64,000 bases of DNA from Dysgonomonas sp. 25 (GCF_010501075.1 NZ_QVMN01000007.1:228879-292878), one strand, 5' to 3'. Numbered from the stretch's first letter, positions 32,949 to 42,557 are shown. The notes: generated from the letters alone by a model not told the origin. A program made the numbers and translations.

Positions 32949-34664
32949 ATGAAATATCTGAATCGTTTTGCCGATAAGATTTCCAACAGCAGCCGCCTGC
33001 AGCTATGGCTGGCTATTGCTTTAGTCACTGCCCTATCGGGCATTATGCTGATTGCCTACAATCCGATTTATCTTATTCCGGATTCGGTTTTCCATATGAA
33101 CAGGATGCTGGTCTTGGCAGAAGCTATACAAAACGGTGATTTCCCTACTTATTTAGACTATAATTCGATCGAAGGATATGGCTATTTCTCTAAGGCTTTT
33201 TATCCCGATTTCACATTAATACCCTTTGCGGTACTTGCTCTCTTTACAGATGTCGTTTTTGCCTATAAGTTTTTGTTGTTTTCGACATCTGTTATTTGCG
33301 GAATAACAACTTATATGGCAGTCAAACGGATTTACAAAAGCGCTTATTGTGCTATTCTTGTATCGTTGCTGTTTACTTTTTCGTCCTATAAAATATTTCA
33401 GACATTCTACTTTTCCGTTATTCAGGAAGTGTTGACCTTCATGTTTATCCCCCTCGTTATCTGGGGAGTATATGAAATTATTGCAGGTAATTACAAAAAA
33501 TGGTATATCCTCACCATCGGCTTTGTATTTATAACCCTTACACACCTGATGACCACCGTTTTGCTGGCGATGTTTGTCTTGCTGTTCCTCATCATTTATT
33601 ACAAAAGATTCATAGCCGAACCTGCAAGAATCAAGTATCTGGCAATTGCGACAGCTATCTGCATTGTACTGTGTGCCTATTTCATCTTTCCCATGCTGGA
33701 ACAAATGTTGTCCAATTCGTTCTACTACCAAGACAAACCGCTTTTTACCACTATGGGCTATGGCGCTACCATTAAGCAGCTTTTCGAAGGTATTACCAAC
33801 AATATGGCCAACGCCGACCACTCGTATATCCTGCCTAAAATCGGCGGACTTCTAACCGGTCTTATCTGTTTGAGGTTTTTCATTAAGGGAAAATCGAAAT
33901 CGCTCAGAAGTGTCGATATTATGGTTGTTTTCGGATTAGTATTAGTTATGCTGAATCTTCACAATATCAACTGGAATATTTTTCCTTTAAACAAATTTAT
34001 CTTCATTCAATTTCCGTGGCGATTTCTGAAATACGCGACAATCTTTTTTGCTATTGCAGGAGGTTTCTATTTGAGTCGATTGGTAACGGACAATAAGCGA
34101 AAAATGGCATCGGTACTGTTTCTTTCTGTCTTTTTATCGGCGACTTTCGTATTCGATGCCGTCGACTACCGCGACATGCGTTCTTGGGAAGGGATAGCTC
34201 TCAGCGACCTGACGTCAAAGGGAAAGGTAAAAGAGCAACTGACATTGGGTGGCGGAGCGGAATATCTCCCCTCGAAAATGCCGACGCAAAACTATCCGTT
34301 CGAGAGAGGCGTAATAGTAACCAAACAGCAGGAAGAAACCTTATTGAGTAATTTCAAGCGGGAAAAAGGCAACATCACTGTCGATGTAATTACCCAAGGA
34401 GATAAACTAGAAATGCCTCTGACTTACTACAAAGGTTATAAAGCAAGCTTGGATGGAAAGACTATAACTGTCCAACAAAGTGAAAACGGCTTAATAGAAG
34501 TACCTATCGACAGGTCGGGAGAGATAAAAGTATGGTATGGTGGCACTACAATACAGACAATCAGTTGGATTATTTCTCTTATTTGCGCAATTCTGTTTTG
34601 TGCCTATATCTTTTATTTCCAATATATACGACAAAAGGCAACGATGCAAAAAGCTATAGCGTAA
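32949..34664 (+). CDS. Polytopic membrane protein, 6-pyruvoyl-tetrahydropterin synthase-related / YfhO-like
   Basis: A 571-aa inner-membrane protein with roughly 11-12 hydrophobic segments up to residue 400, a soluble domain of about 130 residues (400-535) and a last helix near 540-560. The opening IPDSVFHMNRMLVLAEAIQNGDFPTYLDY, with an acidic His-containing first loop, is typical of GT-C-fold glycosyltransferase-like proteins annotated as PTPS-related (PF10131). Such proteins probably move a sugar from a lipid carrier onto envelope molecules. A TACATTTG -7 box lies at 32909-32916. It overlaps the convergent alkyltransferase-like gene by 11 bases at the 3' end. Function is inferred from the fold only. 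Confidence 0.75.
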   Translation: MKYLNRFADKISNSSRLQLWLAIALVTALSGIMLIAYNPIYLIPDSVFHMNRMLVLAEAIQNGDFPTYLDYNSIEGYGYFSKAFYPDFTLIPFAVLALFTDVVFAYKFLLFSTSVICGITTYMAVKRIYKSAYCAILVSLLFTFSSYKIFQTFYFSVIQEVLTFMFIPLVIWGVYEIIAGNYKKWYILTIGFVFITLTHLMTTVLLAMFVLLFLIIYYKRFIAEPARIKYLAIATAICIVLCAYFIFPMLEQMLSNSFYYQDKPLFTTMGYGATIKQLFEGITNNMANADHSYILPKIGGLLTGLICLRFFIKGKSKSLRSVDIMVVFGLVLVMLNLHNINWNIFPLNKFIFIQFPWRFLKYATIFFAIAGGFYLSRLVTDNKRKMASVLFLSVFLSATFVFDAVDYRDMRSWEGIALSDLTSKGKVKEQLTLGGGAEYLPSKMPTQNYPFERGVIVTKQQEETLLSNFKREKGNITVDVITQGDKLEMPLTYYKGYKASLDGKTITVQQSENGLIEVPIDRSGEIKVWYGGTTIQTISWIISLICAILFCAYIFYFQYIRQKATMQKAIA

Positions 34665-34998
34665 TTTCTTCCATCGGATCCCAGAAAATAGTTTTCCATT
34701 TACAGATGCGATTATTGGACACTGCGACACCTTCCTCTTTCAGCAGTTCCCGTTGCAGGGAAAATACATTGCCGGCAGACAGCACTCCCTGACTATTGAC
34801 TACACGATGAGCAGGAATATTGGAAGCATCAGCATCGCACTCGCACATCACCCGCCCTACAAAACGCGACATATTGGGATAGCCAACGGCTCTGGCAATA
34901 GCACCGTAGCTTGTAGCCCTTCCGCGAGGAATTGTTTTGACAATATCATAGACTGCCTGCGTAAAAGCTTGCTTATCCTCAACCCGTGTCCTCATCAC
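34654..34998 (-). CDS. Alkyltransferase-like protein (ATL, MGMT fold without the active cysteine)
   Basis: A 114-aa protein matching the DNA-binding C-terminal domain of O6-methylguanine-DNA methyltransferase: AVYDIVKTIPRGRATSYGAIARAVGYPNMSRFVGRVM holds the recognition helix and the Arg finger. The normal active-site motif PCHRV reads PAHRVV here, so the methyl-accepting Cys is replaced by Ala. This is diagnostic for alkyltransferase-like proteins, which bind O6-alkylguanine and hand the lesion to nucleotide excision repair. It lies immediately downstream of rsmD. Confidence 0.9.
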   Translation of the reverse strand: MMRTRVEDKQAFTQAVYDIVKTIPRGRATSYGAIARAVGYPNMSRFVGRVMCECDADASNIPAHRVVNSQGVLSAGNVFSLQRELLKEEGVAVSNNRICKWKTIFWDPMEEITL

Positions 34999-35532
34999 TT
35001 ATTTTTCGAATATACTGAAATGGACGCTGCCATATTCCCGTTTTTCGCGGAACAAGGGAAGTGTAGAAAAATCATACTCTTTGGAATGTTCCTGCACGAA
35101 AACTCCGCCTTCATTTAATAAATCTTTCTCCAAAACGAGGCAGGGAACATCGGCGAAATTCTTTAAATCGTAAGGAGGATCGGCAAATATAAAGTCGAAT
35201 TTTGTAGAGATTGACTCCAAATATCTGAATACATCCAATTTCAAGACCTTCATATTGCTGATTTTCAATTCGGCTTTCACTTTCTCTATAAAGGCTGCAT
35301 GGTTGTGTTGCTTTTCTACGCAAGTCACGAAAGGGCATCCGCGCGAAATAAGTTCAAAACTGATGCTACCCGTACCGCCGAAAAGGTCGAGAGCTGTCGT
35401 TTCTTCCCAATCGATTTCATTGTTTAGGATATTGAACAGGTTCTCTTTGGCAAAATCGGTTGTCGGTCTTGCTTTGAAGTTGGAAGGAGGAGAAAAACGC
35501 CTTCCTTTATATTTACCGCTGACTATTCTCAT
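34999..35532 (-). CDS. rsmD: 16S rRNA (guanine(966)-N2)-methyltransferase RsmD
   Basis: A 177-aa SAM-dependent methyltransferase that modifies G966 of 16S rRNA. The start at ATG 35532 (MRIVSGKYKGRRF) matches the conserved RsmD beginning and overlaps the stop of the upstream DUF3822 gene as ATGA; a longer frame to 35610 lies inside that gene and is not used. Motif I is DLFGGTGSISFELISRG, and the catalytic DPPY box is FADPPYDL. RPTTDFAKENLFNIL is also typical. The neighbours DUF3822-rsmD-ATL are commonly linked in Bacteroidales. Confidence 0.95.
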   Translation of the reverse strand: MRIVSGKYKGRRFSPPSNFKARPTTDFAKENLFNILNNEIDWEETTALDLFGGTGSISFELISRGCPFVTCVEKQHNHAAFIEKVKAELKISNMKVLKLDVFRYLESISTKFDFIFADPPYDLKNFADVPCLVLEKDLLNEGGVFVQEHSKEYDFSTLPLFREKREYGSVHFSIFEK

Positions 35533-36335
35533 AAGGCTAATAATAATAAATCCAAAGGAGCTTTTTCGGCATCCTCGTTCCAAAGATAAGCTTCCGTCGG
35601 GAAGTTGCAAGTTTCGATACTGAGGACGTAATCCTTGAAGCCATCCATCACCTGTTCATCGGGATGCCCGAGAACATACAGGATGTCTGTTTTCTGGTCA
35701 AATTCGCATTTCTCCCAAAGCTTCAATATATAATACAGTTGATTAGCCGGTTTCTCCCCTTGATAAGTGATGCAATGCAATAACCGGTTGGTCGAAAAGC
35801 AAAGCACATCTACCATATCGTCGTGAAAATTGACAATCATACGCGAAGTAAGATTTACATTCTTACCCTTACTCTCGAAACGGCTTATCACCGGAGTTGT
35901 ATGATGCAGAAACTCGGGATTATAAAGGCTGCGCGCCAGAAACTCGTACAACTCCTTATCTATATTGAAAAGGGTTACCGTTTCTTGCTGCTCGTTTCTG
36001 TTTATCATAATATGGCTCGATTGATTATAGTGGACGAAATCATAAATGAGTGATTTCTGCTTCTCCACAAAATAAGCCGACGGCACAATATCATACTCCT
36101 TCGAAACAAAGATTACATTCGTTTGCCGGTATTGCTGCGTCAGAAAATTCAGGTCGAAGATAATCCGTTGAATGTTCTGAAACAACGAATCTTCCGAGAA
36201 AGTCGTTTCCCGCAAGCAATAGTTCCTGCCATCCTCTGGGTCGGCAATAGCAAACATAAACCCATCGGGGCGTATGCGGATGGATAAGTCGTATTTCTCT
36301 GACTGACCGAGGTCTATGGTTTCGGGAATGAACAT
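35529..36335 (-). CDS. DUF3822 family protein
   Basis: A 268-aa soluble protein of the Bacteroidota-specific DUF3822 family, which has an actin/ASKHA-like look. Features are SIRIRPDGFMFAIADPEDG near the N-terminus, NVIFVSKEYDIVPSAYF, MINRNEQQETVTLFNIDKELYEFLARSL in the middle, and ILYVLGHPDEQVMDGFKDYVLSIE near the end. There is no signal peptide or membrane helix. Its stop overlaps the start of rsmD by four bases, so both are co-translated. Biochemical function is unknown. The linkage to an rRNA methyltransferase is conserved but not explained. Confidence 0.82.
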   Translation of the reverse strand: MFIPETIDLGQSEKYDLSIRIRPDGFMFAIADPEDGRNYCLRETTFSEDSLFQNIQRIIFDLNFLTQQYRQTNVIFVSKEYDIVPSAYFVEKQKSLIYDFVHYNQSSHIMINRNEQQETVTLFNIDKELYEFLARSLYNPEFLHHTTPVISRFESKGKNVNLTSRMIVNFHDDMVDVLCFSTNRLLHCITYQGEKPANQLYYILKLWEKCEFDQKTDILYVLGHPDEQVMDGFKDYVLSIETCNFPTEAYLWNEDAEKAPLDLLLLAL

Positions 36336-36431
36336 AGTTGCTTTTTAGTTCAGGCAAAGTTAAAGATATTCTATTGAAGTTCGAAAATTTTATTATAATA
36401 TTGCGTCGAAGTTTATAATAAACAATCATAC

Positions 36432-37064
36432 ATGAAAAAAAATCTATTTTACCTATGCATTATACTATTTTTCGGAAGCTGTGCTTCCGGGAAAATAAAA
36501 ACAACAGATACTAAAACTGATGAAGTTTTTATTTTTGGCAAACTTTCTATAAATGAGGAAGAGGCTCGCAGCTACGAGAAAGTATTCCTTTATTTCAATA
36601 CTCCTGACGGGTTAGATAGTGAAGCTAAAAAGATAAGAGTAGATTCTACAGGTTTTTTTTCGAAGAAACTGCCTAAAGGAGAGTATTTCATTTCAGTTCT
36701 CGGCTATGGAAAAAAAACAAAAAAAATAGCAAAAGGCTATATAGTTATAAATACCATGGAAACAACCAATTGCCTCTATATTGGCGATATTTTTATTGAC
36801 TGGAAACCTACATTTCGAAACAATCAATACTTAGCAACTGCGGCTGGTGGGGTTATTGGATACGCCTTCATAGCTTACGAAGACGGAGAAGCTCTTCCTG
36901 CTAAGGTAATAAATTCCGATACTACAATTCAATATTTTAAGGGGCAATACCCAAGCAATACGAAGGAAATTGAAACTCAACTAGCAGTAATAAATGAGAC
37001 AAAAAAGAAAGAAAAGCAATCTGACCATAAGCGGTCTGTAAGAGATAGAAGAGGTGTTAAGTAA
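36432..37064 (+). CDS. Hypothetical lipoprotein
   Basis: A 210-aa lipoprotein (Cys17 in ILFFGSCASGK). Residues about 30-100 form a beta-rich domain (VFLYFNTPDGLDSEAKKIRVDSTGFFSKKLPKGEYFISVLGYG) that looks like a carboxypeptidase-regulatory or transthyretin-like fold, in which a small beta sandwich carries an extracellular ligand. A short hydrophobic stretch (YLATAAGGVIGYAFIAY) lies near 135-150. The C-terminus is very basic (KKKEKQSDHKRSVRDRRG). No family name can be given. It overlaps the start of the helicase gene by 11 bases. Base composition is more AT-rich than its neighbours, a possible sign of recent acquisition. Confidence 0.7.
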   Translation: MKKNLFYLCIILFFGSCASGKIKTTDTKTDEVFIFGKLSINEEEARSYEKVFLYFNTPDGLDSEAKKIRVDSTGFFSKKLPKGEYFISVLGYGKKTKKIAKGYIVINTMETTNCLYIGDIFIDWKPTFRNNQYLATAAGGVIGYAFIAYEDGEALPAKVINSDTTIQYFKGQYPSNTKEIETQLAVINETKKKEKQSDHKRSVRDRRGVK

Positions 37065-38466
37065 ATTCTTTCTGACAAAAGTAGTCGAGAACTTCCCGTT
37101 CGAACCGACGACGGAGCAATACGCAGTCTTACAAAAGGTTGTGGATTTCCTCTTTTATCCGAAAGAAGAAGCTTTATTCCTATTGAAAGGATATGCCGGA
37201 ACGGGTAAATCGTCTTTGTTGGGGACATTGGTGAAAACCATGACCGAGTTTAAGCAGAAAACCGTACTTTTAGCCCCCACCGGACGCGCCGCCAAAGTTT
37301 TTTCGTCTTACTCCAACCATCCGGCATTTACCATCCACAAAAAAATATACCGCCAGCGCAAGTTCTCGGAAGATGTAGGCAATTTTTCGATTATGGATAA
37401 TCTGCACAAAGATACCTTATTCATTGTCGACGAGGCCTCCATGATAAGTAACGACGGGCTGGATTCGGCTGTTTTCGGGACGGGGCGATTGTTAGACGAT
37501 TTGATTCATTATGTCTACACGGGCGAGAATTGCCGTTTGTTGCTGATTGGCGATACGGCGCAGCTTCCTCCTGTGATGCAGGAAGATAGCCCTGCCCTGC
37601 AAAAGGAAAATCTGGAAGGTTACGACTTGGAAGTTTTCGAAGCAACTATGACACAGATTGTCCGTCAGGCAGAAAGTTCGGGGATTGTATTCAACGCCAC
37701 CGCCATCCGCAATGCGCTGCATAACGACACAACAGAGGATTACCCGAAGCTGACATTAGCCGGCTTTGATGATATTGTAAAAATCACAGGCGAAGAACTG
37801 ATCGACGAAATTTCCTCTGCCTACGACCGCGACGGGATAGAAAACACGATGATTATCTCCCGCTCCAACAAGCGTTCGAATATCTATAATCAGGGTGTTC
37901 GGGCACGAATCCTTTGGCGCGAAGAAGAACTATCGTCGGGCGATTTGCTGATGGTAACCAAAAACAACTATTTCTGGACGGAAAAATTGGAGGGGATAGA
38001 GTTTCTTGCCAATGGCGAGATTTTAGAGGTCGTACGCATCCGCAAGATGCAGGAGCTATACGGTTTCCGTTTCTGCGACGTATTGGTTCGCAGCATCGAC
38101 TACGATATGGAACTGGAAATAAAAATCCTGCTGGATACGCTCACTTCCGAAACGGCAGGCTTATCGCGCGAGAAATCGCAGGAGCTTTTTTATAATGTCA
38201 TGGAGGATTACAACGACCTCTCGACCAAAGCCGCCAAAATGCGGAAGATGAAGGCCGATCCGTTTTACAACGCGGTGCAGGTGAAATTCGCTTATGCCGT
38301 TACCTGCCACAAGGCACAAGGTGGCGAATGGAAAAATGTTTTTGTGGATTTGGGGTATGTGCCGCAGGAATATCTGGGTATCAACTTCTACCGCTGGCTT
38401 TATACAGCCTTTACGCGGGCAAGCAGCAAATTATATCTGGTCAATCTGCCGGATGAGTTTTTATAA
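37054..38466 (+). CDS. RecD-like ATP-dependent DNA helicase
   Basis: A 470-aa superfamily 1B helicase related to the RecD/Dda group. Motif I is GYAGTGKSS (about residues 44-52), motif II is FIVDEASMIS, motif III is LLLIGDTAQLPPV, and the late motifs are YAVTCHKAQGGEWKNVFVD and LYTAFTRASSKLYLVN. It lacks the N-terminal extension of RecD2, so it resembles the short Bacteroidota form called ATP-dependent endonuclease or UvrD_C_2 protein. It probably unwinds DNA during repair or recombination. The only start close to the domain is GTG 37054 inside the preceding gene. Confidence 0.9.
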   Translation: MLSKFFLTKVVENFPFEPTTEQYAVLQKVVDFLFYPKEEALFLLKGYAGTGKSSLLGTLVKTMTEFKQKTVLLAPTGRAAKVFSSYSNHPAFTIHKKIYRQRKFSEDVGNFSIMDNLHKDTLFIVDEASMISNDGLDSAVFGTGRLLDDLIHYVYTGENCRLLLIGDTAQLPPVMQEDSPALQKENLEGYDLEVFEATMTQIVRQAESSGIVFNATAIRNALHNDTTEDYPKLTLAGFDDIVKITGEELIDEISSAYDRDGIENTMIISRSNKRSNIYNQGVRARILWREEELSSGDLLMVTKNNYFWTEKLEGIEFLANGEILEVVRIRKMQELYGFRFCDVLVRSIDYDMELEIKILLDTLTSETAGLSREKSQELFYNVMEDYNDLSTKAAKMRKMKADPFYNAVQVKFAYAVTCHKAQGGEWKNVFVDLGYVPQEYLGINFYRWLYTAFTRASSKLYLVNLPDEFL

Positions 38467-38469
38467 CCG

Positions 38470-38967
38470 TTAGTCTCTTTCGTTCAGTTCGATAACTTCC
38501 AAATCGCGGATATTTCCCTCATCCAAGACGAAACGTATAAGCGTCCGCACGCGATGAAAGCCGTATTTACCCGCAGCCCCCGGATTGATATGCAGGCAGT
38601 TGAGCTTTTTATCGAACATCACTTTCAGTATATGCGAGTGCCCGTCTATAAATAGTTTAGGAGGGTTAGCGAACAGCATATTCTTGACTTTCGGATCATA
38701 TTTGCCGGGATAGCCACCGATGTGAGTCATCAGTACATCTACCCCTTCGAGCGTGAAACGCAGAAATTCGGGGAAAGCGGCACGCACCTTGCTATCGTCT
38801 ATATTGCCATATACTGCACGAAACGGTTTGAATGCCTCGAACTTTAGCGCCAAATCCATCGAGCCGATGTCGCCGGCATGCCACACTTCGTCGCAGTCGG
38901 CAAAGTAGGTCGTATATTTTTCATCCCACCAGCCGTGGGTATCGGAGAGTAAGCCTATTTTTTTCAT
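38470..38967 (-). CDS. YfcE/MJ0936-type metallophosphoesterase
   Basis: A 165-aa calcineurin-like phosphoesterase. The metal-binding residues follow the family pattern: D8 and H10 in LLSDTHGW, D34 in HAGDIG, N57 in VYGNIDD, H82 in LMTHIGG, and DGHSH in the C-terminal half. The size and order match YfcE proteins, which hydrolyse small phosphodiesters. The biological substrate is unknown. Its end is four bases from the convergent helicase gene. Confidence 0.92.
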   Translation of the reverse strand: MKKIGLLSDTHGWWDEKYTTYFADCDEVWHAGDIGSMDLALKFEAFKPFRAVYGNIDDSKVRAAFPEFLRFTLEGVDVLMTHIGGYPGKYDPKVKNMLFANPPKLFIDGHSHILKVMFDKKLNCLHINPGAAGKYGFHRVRTLIRFVLDEGNIRDLEVIELNERD

Positions 38968-39061
38968 AATTATTTTCTCAATACCACTTTTTCATTACTT
39001 AACCACGAAGTACACAAAGTTTTTCCTCGTAACCGTGCGAAACGCAAGGTAACTTGTCACT

Positions 39062-39967
39062 TTACACATTTATACTGATTACAAATGCCAAAGACAACAA
39101 AAACGCCGACATAGACGTAAACTTGAGATAAGGATCTAAGCGGGCATTTTCCTGCGTATTCAGCACCTTTGCCAATATAGCGATAAGCAGCAAAAAGACA
39201 AGCACATAGAGATATTGCCACCAGTGCGAAGTGTATAAGATATTGAATAGCACAAAGCAAGCAATCGCCCCCAACAGGAGGAAAGCATGATAAGCCTTTG
39301 CACCCTTTATGCCGAGGCGGACGGGGATAGTTATTTTACCTGACTTGCGGTCGTTTTCCAAATCGCGCATATTATTGGTATTCAATACGGCAGCCGAAAG
39401 GAATCCCAATGCTATTGCCGGCAGCCAAGGCACAAAATCCAGTTGCTGCGTGTGCAGAAAGTATGTACCCACTACGGGTACAGGCCCGAAGAAAATAAAA
39501 GAGAACACATCGCCCAACCCTTTGTAGCCATACGGATTCTTGCCTGCTGTATATTTAACGGCTGCAACGATTGCCAGTAAGCCAAGAAGAATGAAAACAA
39601 CAATATAGATAATATTGATAAATTGCAAAGCAATATAGACAAGCAACAATCCTACAATAGCCGATAGAATAGCTGCCACGAGTACAGCCCGTTTCATCTC
39701 CTGCTCGGTAATGGCTCCGCTCTGAACGGCACGCTTAGGCCCTACCCTTTCGCCGGTAGTATCTGTACCATGCTGGAAATCGCCCAAATCGTTGGCAAAA
39801 TTGGAGAGGATTTGCAGGACGGATGCCGTCAGTAAGGTCAGAATGAAAACCCGGACACTGAAATGCCCAGTGTAATATGCCAGCCCACTCCCGCAGATAG
39901 CCGTTCCCACAGCCAGAAAGAGTGTACGCGGACGCGCCGCCGAAATCCATGCGTTGATAAATGCCAT
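39062..39967 (-). CDS. menA: 1,4-dihydroxy-2-naphthoate polyprenyltransferase MenA
   Basis: A 301-aa integral membrane UbiA-family prenyltransferase with about eight or nine helices. It attaches the polyprenyl chain to 1,4-dihydroxy-2-naphthoate in menaquinone synthesis. The two Asp-rich prenyl-diphosphate sites are NFANDLGDFQHGTDT (about residues 58-72) and NTNNMRDLENDRKSGKITIPVRLG (about 196-220). The N-terminal WISAARPRTLFLAVGTAICG is typical for MenA. It lies 21 bases after the DUF5686 gene stop and may share its transcript. Confidence 0.94.
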   Translation of the reverse strand: MAFINAWISAARPRTLFLAVGTAICGSGLAYYTGHFSVRVFILTLLTASVLQILSNFANDLGDFQHGTDTTGERVGPKRAVQSGAITEQEMKRAVLVAAILSAIVGLLLVYIALQFINIIYIVVFILLGLLAIVAAVKYTAGKNPYGYKGLGDVFSFIFFGPVPVVGTYFLHTQQLDFVPWLPAIALGFLSAAVLNTNNMRDLENDRKSGKITIPVRLGIKGAKAYHAFLLLGAIACFVLFNILYTSHWWQYLYVLVFLLLIAILAKVLNTQENARLDPYLKFTSMSAFLLSLAFVISINV

Positions 39968-39988
39968 GTAGTTGAATTGTCTTTACTT

Positions 39989-42433
39989 CTATTTGTCCAA
40001 TTTCATCGTGAACCTGAGCCCGACGCTCTCATAATGTCCTTTCTTAAACGAAGCAAAGATACCTAAATTCATCGAACGGACGAAATCGACCGAGTAGCCA
40101 ATTTCGGTATAAAGTTTAAAATCGGGAGTATACAGATTCTTCACATGCAGGCTTTCGGTAAACATCTTGCCTTGTAGGAAAGGCAGGCGTTTCAGCAGCA
40201 AATAGTGGTCGTTATAATTGAATGCCGTACGCAGCCACCAGTCGTTGGTCGAGGCTTCGTAATTGTCGAGCAGCATAAACGACTGATATGGTGACTTAAA
40301 GGTAAACATCAGATTGGCTGTATTGAAATGCTTGAAGTCGGTAAAATGAATACGGCTTTTGTCTCCAAGAAAAGCGCCCCCTTCGACTAAATAGTCGAAC
40401 CTGCGGAAGAAGCCTATCGGAATTTCCTGTTTGACACCTCCCATCAGCAGGCGGAAGCGGGAGTTATCCCTCTGCGAAGTACCTATCGCCTCCCTGTAAC
40501 CAACCATAAATATAGGTGAAGTGATTTTCCGGTAATATTTCTTCCCTTTCCATTTGGAGTAATAAGCAAAAGGGGCATAGTTAAGCGAAACCATATAGGA
40601 CGTTCGGTCGAAACGTTCGCCGGAGAATGGATTCTGCTTTATATAGCGTCTCTTGCCCCATGTATAGTCGGTCTGATTCTCCAGCCCTTCGCGGCGGGCT
40701 ATATCAAATTCGGTGCGCAACACCAATCCATTGACCAAGTCGATCTGATTACGGAAAGCGATAAAATCTTTCTGGTAGAAAAAGTTTTCGTTCTTACCCC
40801 GCATCAGCGAGCGCAAAGCATTATTCAGACGGGGAATACCATCGGGATTGAAGTCCTCGGATAACGAACCGCCTTCTATCTCGAAGCGTCCCTGTCGCAT
40901 AGGAGCATAATCGTACTGAAACTTTCCACCCCCCATCAACTTCTTGCGGGAAGTGGTATAATAGAGGTAAGGTTCGATTCTGATATTGTTTACACTATCG
41001 CGCTTAATGTTGACTTCGAATTTCTGTCCTACCCATAGCCCATCTACGAAATTGAAATCCCGTAAGGCATGGAAAAGACCGCCATACTTAAACGTAACCG
41101 TTGATGAATCGTGTCCGACTTGCCCACCCGTGAGCAAATCATCCCATTCGAATTTATGAGATTGATGCTTATCGCGAATGGAATCGACACGCTGTTGAAT
41201 AGAATCCCGGCGGTTGAGGCTGGTTATCTCATCTATTTCCAGCGGCACAACGCGCACCTGCTCCCAGTAGAGCGAATCGCGTTTTTTAGCCAGCGAATCT
41301 GATTCTATTTTGTATCTGTCGCTATAATTTTTCAGCTCTAACTCTCGCTTTTTCTTTCCTTCGGACTGCAATGCTGCTAAAGGATTCTCTTTGACCTTTA
41401 CATCTTTATAAGTCAGCGAAGCATAATAATCCAACAGTCCATGAATCCCCATAAAATCGACTTTATAGTTGACCTGATAAGTCACAGGCAAATATGCTGC
41501 ATCGCCCAGCATCATATAGGTGATATGGTAGTTTGGCTTGATACCGTAAATGTCGCCCGAAAGTTCGGCATAGGTCACATGCCACGTATCATCGGCAATG
41601 TAGAGGTAGCCATTGAAAAGCTGCGGGTCTTTCACCTTGGCTATCACCTGTATTTTGTTGATGGTCATCCCATCTTCTTCGGTATATCCTTCGTATCGGA
41701 AGCGGTAATAGGAGAAAGTCCCTTTGCACAAGGGCGATGCCTGCCCATTGAAGCGTTCGTTATATATCGAACCACCCATTACGCCCATTACATCTTTGGC
41801 ATCCAGATTATCGGGGAAGCTGCTCGTAAAGGCGTTCACCTTTTGCTGATACATATCGGGAGCCGTGAACTGAATCTCGTTGTAAGATTCCTGCACAAAA
41901 GTCTGGTTCTTAAAGTCTGCCATCTTCACCCCATCATCGGATTTGGAGGACATAAATTCCATAAACTTGGACATGCCCGTCAGGATGGCGTTGCCTTTGA
42001 TATAGGCATCAGCCGAATAGCTTTCGACGGCTGCCGCGTAATAAGGAGCCTTCTCTATGGCTTTGCGCATAATGGGATAAGCGGGATCTTCCTGTGCCGA
42101 GACTTCCACCTGTGCCAGTTCAAAGGGCTTTTCTTCCAATACGAAGTCCAGAACAGTACTTCCGCCTTGTGGGACGGTGACAGATTTAGTTGCAGGCTTG
42201 TAGCCAATACACCGCGCTTCGAAGGTATAGCTCCCTGCTTTGAGCGTTGCCTGATAAAGCCCGTCTTCGTTGCAGAGCAATCCTTGATTCGTTTCTTTAA
42301 TATAAATGGTTGCGCCGGGAACAGCCTCATTCTTGGCATCGACAACCTTCCCTGTCAATTTCTGCGCCGAAAGCGTGTGTATGAATGTAAATGATAAGAG
42401 TATTAGTATAAGCCTGATTCGTAATATTTTCAT
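39989..42433 (-). CDS. DUF5686 outer-membrane protein with carboxypeptidase-like domain
   Basis: An 814-aa protein. The start is placed at ATG 42433 (MKILRIRLILILLS), which gives a clean signal peptide cut after LSAQ; a longer frame to 42475 would spoil it. Residues about 25-105 are a carboxypeptidase D regulatory-like domain (LTGKVVDAKNEAVPGATIYI). The rest is the DUF5686 family, a predicted outer-membrane beta barrel with alternating strands and a terminal aromatic pattern (YESVGLRFTMKL). Such proteins are widespread in Bacteroidota envelopes and their role is unknown. It is followed by menA. Confidence 0.86.
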   Translation of the reverse strand: MKILRIRLILILLSFTFIHTLSAQKLTGKVVDAKNEAVPGATIYIKETNQGLLCNEDGLYQATLKAGSYTFEARCIGYKPATKSVTVPQGGSTVLDFVLEEKPFELAQVEVSAQEDPAYPIMRKAIEKAPYYAAAVESYSADAYIKGNAILTGMSKFMEFMSSKSDDGVKMADFKNQTFVQESYNEIQFTAPDMYQQKVNAFTSSFPDNLDAKDVMGVMGGSIYNERFNGQASPLCKGTFSYYRFRYEGYTEEDGMTINKIQVIAKVKDPQLFNGYLYIADDTWHVTYAELSGDIYGIKPNYHITYMMLGDAAYLPVTYQVNYKVDFMGIHGLLDYYASLTYKDVKVKENPLAALQSEGKKKRELELKNYSDRYKIESDSLAKKRDSLYWEQVRVVPLEIDEITSLNRRDSIQQRVDSIRDKHQSHKFEWDDLLTGGQVGHDSSTVTFKYGGLFHALRDFNFVDGLWVGQKFEVNIKRDSVNNIRIEPYLYYTTSRKKLMGGGKFQYDYAPMRQGRFEIEGGSLSEDFNPDGIPRLNNALRSLMRGKNENFFYQKDFIAFRNQIDLVNGLVLRTEFDIARREGLENQTDYTWGKRRYIKQNPFSGERFDRTSYMVSLNYAPFAYYSKWKGKKYYRKITSPIFMVGYREAIGTSQRDNSRFRLLMGGVKQEIPIGFFRRFDYLVEGGAFLGDKSRIHFTDFKHFNTANLMFTFKSPYQSFMLLDNYEASTNDWWLRTAFNYNDHYLLLKRLPFLQGKMFTESLHVKNLYTPDFKLYTEIGYSVDFVRSMNLGIFASFKKGHYESVGLRFTMKLDK

Positions 42434-42557
42434 AACTGAGCGTTTAGGTGGTACGGTACGGCAAGTATAAGTCAATTGTTAATCCTGACCTCAAAAATAA
42501 TCGTTTCTACTTATGTAGCAATAGCCAGTTATGAATAATAACGTACCCGAAGCAAAA

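Noticed and set aside
35533-35610. N-terminal extension of RsmD
   Set aside because: Lies inside the DUF3822 gene; the family starts at MRIVSG, and ATG 35532 overlaps the upstream stop as ATGA.
41441-42394. 317-codon frame antisense to the DUF5686 gene
   Set aside because: The opposite strand has a well-formed signal peptide, domain order and barrel pattern; this frame is its shadow.
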